A stretch of DNA of 36,484 nt from Cyclostephanos tholiformis (Eukaryota > Bacillariophyta > Thalassiosirophyceae > Thalassiosirales > Thalassiosiraceae). The notes beneath the pieces are model-generated. The model had not been told where the DNA came from. It saw nothing but the letters and a program-made list of their open reading frames with translations, and searched no databases. A program made the translations under genes and the position numbers. Where the stretch lies: positions 1 through 36,484 of the forward strand of contig JALLPB010000088.1 in NCBI GenBank assembly GCA_036939975.1, in the 5' to 3' direction. Below, piece by piece: positions 32,443 through 36,484 of this stretch (positions are counted from its first letter, which is position 1; each line of letters opens with the position of its first letter).

Positions 32443-34336
32443 TTAAACGCGCACTGTATTTTCGGAAACAGATAAGTCTTCTCCCACTTCATCGTCCATC
32501 AATTCGTCGATCGAATTTTTGTCTTCGACCATATGGCTTCGACAACGATACATCAAAATCCCTAGATCATCAGAGGCGACTGAGGGCGAAGGCGACTTAT
32601 GTGGAGTTGGAACGACTCGCTCAGCAGACTCTAGGCACTCGTTATCGTCTTCGTCCTTATGCTTTTTATGTACCGCCCTTTTCTTCTTCGGTTCGGCTAG
32701 CTTGAGCATATTCCGCGAAAGCGATGACATTCGCCTGCTTATAACATCCTTCTTTCCATTCGCATCACGGGTCGTTTTGTTGTTCAACTTCTCCTGGCTA
32801 TCTGAGGCGACAAATCGCACCTTAAGTGGAGTAGAAGCTATTTGAACAGCAACGGATGGAGAAGGAGGACGAGGAGAGCCCGGGCGAATAGCCCTCTTTT
32901 GCATTTTTCGCACTGTTCTACTCTCTGGCTTCGGCTCCATTATACCTGAATCGAGTAACTTTTTGATCCTGGCGATCCCAGCTCGGCCAGTCCTTGAAGT
33001 GTCTAAAATGGAACGGAGCCGATCCTTCTTTACTTTCGCCTCAGCAGTTGCTTTGCGCCTCAACTTCATCAAATTATCCTTCGACTTCTTCAGGTCATCA
33101 CATTTCCTCTCGTGTTCTTCGGCTTTGTGTTTCGTTTTCCTCAATTGATCTTCTTGGGCTTTCTTGATTCGCTCGAGGTTCTGACTTTTTAACTGCAGCT
33201 GACGCTCCTTTTCGGCCTTGATCGCGATTTGTTCCTTGATACGCCGTTCTGCTAGTTCTCGGAGACGAGCTTCTTGTTGCTCTATCTTTGACTGCACCCT
33301 AGATTTGATTGCCTCTTCTTTAGCTTTTGCTTGCTGGAGCTGTCGCTTCCGCTTTAATTCGATAACTGTATTCTGCTCCCGTCGAACGGCAGACTCGGCC
33401 TCCTTCTCGATCGTTATTTCATCGATGAGACTCTCGTGTCGGGCATGCTTTTCCAACAACGAATTTCGCTTCATCTCCTGCTTTAGTTTAGCAGCTTCCA
33501 AGTTGGCCTGTTTTATGTCCGCAGCCTCTTTCCTTCTCGCCGCTGCTACTTGTAAATCAACAAGTCGCTTTTGCTCGATTTTTGCCACACGCTTTCGTTC
33601 TACGAGTCGGATGAGAGACAAAGTGGTTACTCTTTAAATGTAACTAATATTTCACTCACATACCTTTAGACTCCCTTTCTTTTGACCTTCTTTCACTCTC
33701 CATTTGCTGTTCTTCCTGTTTCTTCTTTGTCCGCAATCGATTTTCCTCTAGCCTCTTAAGGCGCAGTTGATCCTCATATAACACTCGACTCTTAATTTCA
33801 CTCTCTTCCATTGCTTTCTTCTGACGTATAATTTGCTCCCGCTTCCACAGTTCCTGTGCCTTCTCTCGTTGAATTAACGCCGCTGCATCCTCTTTTGCCT
33901 TCCTCCGAAGCTCACGCAGTCGTACCTCTTCGACGGCTTGTAAGTCACGCATTCGTTTTTCCTTTTTCCTTTGCTCTTCCTTTAATGCATCCTCCTTTGC
34001 TTTGAGAAGGTTTGCCTCCTATTAGAAGTGATAAGTTGGGAGACAGGTATAAGTTGACATCAACAAATGTTCTTCCATATCCATCGGATGCAGCTGACAT
34101 ACCACGAGTTCCTTCGATTTTGCCTCAAAGTCAAGCAAACGCATCAACTCCTTTTGTTGAAGCTGTGCAAGTTTCTCGAGTCGACGCGTCTCATTCTCGA
34201 CTAAAGTTGAGATCGCTTGAGCATTCTTAGCAATTATTGGTGACATCGAAGTTTTTCTGTCATTTGTCGCACATGCCTTTGCTGCCAGCTCGGAGCGATC
34301 ACCTGTGACAGTGGGGTGTATCTTTTCATATTTCAT
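32443..34336 (-). CDS. Long coiled-coil protein of unknown function, 3 exons
   Basis: The exons are 34336-34103, 34018-33664 and 33599-32443, joined by introns of 84 and 64 bases. The phases match and give 581 residues. About residues 55-390 are almost continuous Glu/Lys/Arg/Gln-rich heptad-like sequence (EEVRLRELRRKAKEDAAA, REKAQELWKREQIIRQKK, KERQLQLKSQNLERIKK), which suggests a long coiled coil or single alpha helix. The C-terminal 190 or so residues are less regular and carry Ser/Pro sites (SPRPPSPS, TPHKSPSPS), possible targets of proline-directed kinases. The tail is acidic. I do not recognise the family. A cytoskeletal or chromosomal scaffold is possible, but no diagnostic motif is present. 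The ATG at 34336 is the first in frame; an upstream TTG is ignored. It is downstream of, and on the same strand as, the HSF-like gene. Confidence 0.75.
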
Positions 34337-34522
34337 CGTCGTCGTCTTCGTCAATCACACCCCTCACTCCTCGTCAGCTCCCACAAAGAATCCAATAAAA
34401 GCAAAAATAAAACTTTATTTACAATTTTTATTTTTATTTCAATCAATACATCCGGGGAAGAACAATAATAGTATTTATGACGGTGTTCAAAATATGCATA
34501 TACTCGCCGTCAGCCGAAAAGA

Positions 34523-35734
34523 TCAACACGGCGGTTGTCCTTGCGGGTAAACATCATGCCGCATACTACCAACTGAATTCATATTGGGAGTGGGAACATG
34601 TTGGCGGCGTGACTCCCGAATATACTCAAGGATCGCGGTGTCGATATTGTTGTCCCAATGACCGATTGGATTTTGAGAAGAAGGGTTATTCCTACAGGCA
34701 ATCAACTGCTGTGCCACTTCCCCAACTTCATAAACACCTGAGGGGTGATTAGGATTGCCTCCAGCGAGGGCTTGATGTTGGAGAAGACTCGCTGGTGTGG
34801 CACCCGCAGGGAAATTCATCAAGGGCATAGGTGGTTGAAACACGCGAGATTGATCGGCGACAACGGATGACGAAGGACCGACTCCGCTGGACGGTGCTGG
34901 CAACGGAGTATTGTGGGCAGCAAAATATCTTGGATGTAAAGCCGGAGGAAATCGACCGGCGAGTGTTGATAAATAATCGAGGCGATCAGAAAGAGATTGA
35001 GTAGGACGCATGGAGTTCAATGATATAAAATCAGACGTGGTCATGCCACCATTCATTGCAGCAGCTGCCATAACGTTGTGATGCGACTGGTGCACTGTCA
35101 GGGCGTTCATTCCCATAGTCGTCGCGTGACCATGGGCTGTCTGGGGAGACGAAGGCAGCTGGTACTTCGTGTAATCTGGAAGCTGGTCTTTAGACCTCGG
35201 TAGAGTCTGCTTGGGATTCTTCACCGGAACACGCTTGATGAGCTTGATCAACTCTGGTTTGTCTCTGATAAAATGCTTGTGAAACCAAACACCTCGTCCC
35301 GCCGCACCTGTTTCGAGACGCGAAAACCCCTGCGGTGGCGTAGAGAAATAAACGCGAAGAGAAGTTATAAGAAATGAAAGGGCAAAAGCGATTACTAAGT
35401 GACGCATCAGAAGACACTTTCGTGCAAACTCACCCATATACTGAGTTGGCGATGGAAGGAACGAAGGCGACTCTGCTTGTCAAAAAACTTAGGGGCAATA
35501 TCCGTCATGAACACGTCTGGGTCATGAATGGCGAAGGCGTGGCCCTCTGACACCCTGTTGAGATTAATATCAAGGTTGGGAATCGCAATTGGGACACAAT
35601 AAATAACCTTAAACAACACCCCAAATATTAAGCACTCACCATGATGACCCGTGGCTCAACCCGAGTCCGTCGACATGGTCAAGCATACGGCGGAGCTTGC
35701 TCGGAAAAAACTTATTATCTTCACTCTTTGGCAT
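34523..35734 (-). CDS. Heat-shock-factor-type transcription factor, 3 exons
   Basis: The exons are 35734-35640, 35554-35434 and 35329-34523. Both introns are GT-AG, and the joined frame has 340 residues. The HSF DNA-binding domain spans about residues 8-95: FFPSKLRRMLDHVDGLGL, GHAFAIHDPDVFMTDIAPKF, the recognition-helix region SRLRSFHRQLSIW, GFSRLETG and GVWFHKHFIRDKPEL. Intron 2 falls exactly between SIW and GFSRL. Downstream there is no obvious hydrophobic heptad oligomerisation region. Instead there is a Pro/Asn/Gln/His-rich tail, probably disordered, as in many diatom HSF-like proteins. It should bind inverted nGAAn repeats in the nucleus. HSF genes are strongly expanded in diatoms, so a role in heat shock itself is not implied. 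The ATG gives MPKSEDNKFFPSKL, a typical family N-terminus. Confidence 0.92.
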
Positions 35735-36484
35735 GATGACTAACTTATCAGAGGAAGGTTGGGCAGGGTTCGGTGCGTGACACAGTTCGGTCGCTTAGCC
35801 TCTCTTCGTGATATTATTATAATATATTATGTGATGCTTTTATTGCAACATGAAGGACCTGCAGATGTTCGTCAGATGAAGAGATTGTGTGTGGGGAGAA
35901 TACACAACTGGTGGCAACGATATTCAATGTTCACCACGAGAAGAAAACGTCAGATTTATCGTTGAGGTAAATTCTGCCTAAAATGTTCCCGCGAGAAGTG
36001 TCATCGAAAGAAAAATACCAATTCCTATTTACTTCTTTTACATCGTTCTTTTTTCGATGTCACGTGACATCCCAACCACCTCTGTGAAATGTCCCTCTCA
36101 TCGAAGGGAGGCTTCGCCAGCGACTTCGATCTCCTTCGCGTGAACCTCCTCTCACCACCTCCCCAAAAGGTTCCTAATATCTGCCACTCTATTTCTGGCC
36201 GTCGTACGTCAACCTAAAATCCATTAGGGTTAATGAAAAATTTATTAGGGTTTATATATTCATGAAAAACTTTTAGTTTAGGTAAGTGCTGGCGGAGTGG
36301 TAGTGAAGTGGTAGTGGTAGAACGGGATGAAATAACGGACTGCCAATGGGGTAAATTTTTTTGCATGCCTATGGGGTAAATTTTTTCCGTCTTTAATTTT
36401 TTCCCCCGATAGTTAGGGTTGCACGCGAGGCCCCGATAGTTAGGGTTGCGCACGGCTGGGGGGGTGGGGTTGAGGCATAAAAAA
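35735..36484. repeat. Gene-poor AT-rich end with short direct repeats
   Basis: No gene is recognised. ATGGGGTAAATTTTTT occurs at 36346-36361 and 36371-36386, and CCCCGATAGTTAGGGTTGC at 36404-36422 and 36431-36449. TTAGGGTT occurs four times in all: 36224, 36245, 36413 and 36440. Spacings of 25 and 27 bases suggest local tandem duplication, possibly the margin of another mobile element continuing past the window. Confidence 0.55.

Noticed and set aside
35759..35965. A 68-codon frame upstream of the HSF-like gene
   Set aside because: No recognisable domain, no clear splice partners and no composition bias. Probably chance.
36221..36234. CCATTAGGGTTAAT, shared in inverted orientation with 29443-29456 near the MULE's right end
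   Set aside because: A 14-base match between two AT-rich places in a 36 kb window is within chance expectation, and the flanks do not extend it.
36224..36447. TTAGGGTT copies as a telomere
   Set aside because: There are only four scattered copies, two within a longer 19-base repeat. A telomere would be a continuous (TTAGGG)n array.

Overview
This is a nuclear genome fragment from a photosynthetic stramenopile, almost certainly a diatom. The evidence is a Copia element with the diatom-type (CoDi-like) protease and pre-integrase signatures, a heat-shock-factor gene of the type expanded in diatoms, compact genes with short GT-AG introns, and mostly GC-rich coding sequence. I cannot name the species. 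Several exons below were found by matching splice sites to protein-family expectations; no transcript data were available.

Layout. Positions 1-9017 hold a composite Ty1/copia retrotransposon. The tail of a 5' LTR is followed by one copy with an open Gag-protease-integrase-RT frame (76-4275). Inside its RT domain this copy is fused to a second, decayed copy (about 4204-8885), which supplies RNase H and is followed by a purine tract and a 3' LTR. From 9437 to 24324 lie eight single-copy-looking genes on strictly alternating strands: a membrane-anchored SAM methyltransferase (+), a single-thioredoxin-domain ER oxidoreductase ending in KDEL (-), a linker-histone-like/FKBP fusion (+), allantoicase (-, disrupted in a homopolymer-rich stretch with one N), cytosolic serine hydroxymethyltransferase (+), a membrane-anchored atypical protein kinase (-), a eukaryotic MinC (+) and a protein with a Siva-like Cys-rich tail (-). 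About 24763-29552 is a Mutator-like (MULE) transposon. It has an intact 1130-residue transposase and long arrays of inverted GTGATG-type subterminal repeats. After it come a TrhO/rhodanese-RRM fusion (+), a coiled-coil protein (-) and a heat-shock-factor-like transcription factor (-). The right end is a gene-poor, repeat-bearing AT-rich stretch.

Functional themes. Divergent pairs share short upstream regions: oxidoreductase/FKBP, allantoicase/SHMT, kinase/MinC. Allantoicase and SHMT could be linked through purine-derived glyoxylate and glycine, but that is inference. The most notable gene is minC. It encodes both MinC domains, carries a spliceosomal intron and has an Arg-rich N-terminus that looks mitochondrial. 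It would fit a bacterial-type Min division-site system retained in an organelle. The linker-histone-like/FKBP fusion and the TrhO-RRM fusion are unusual domain architectures.
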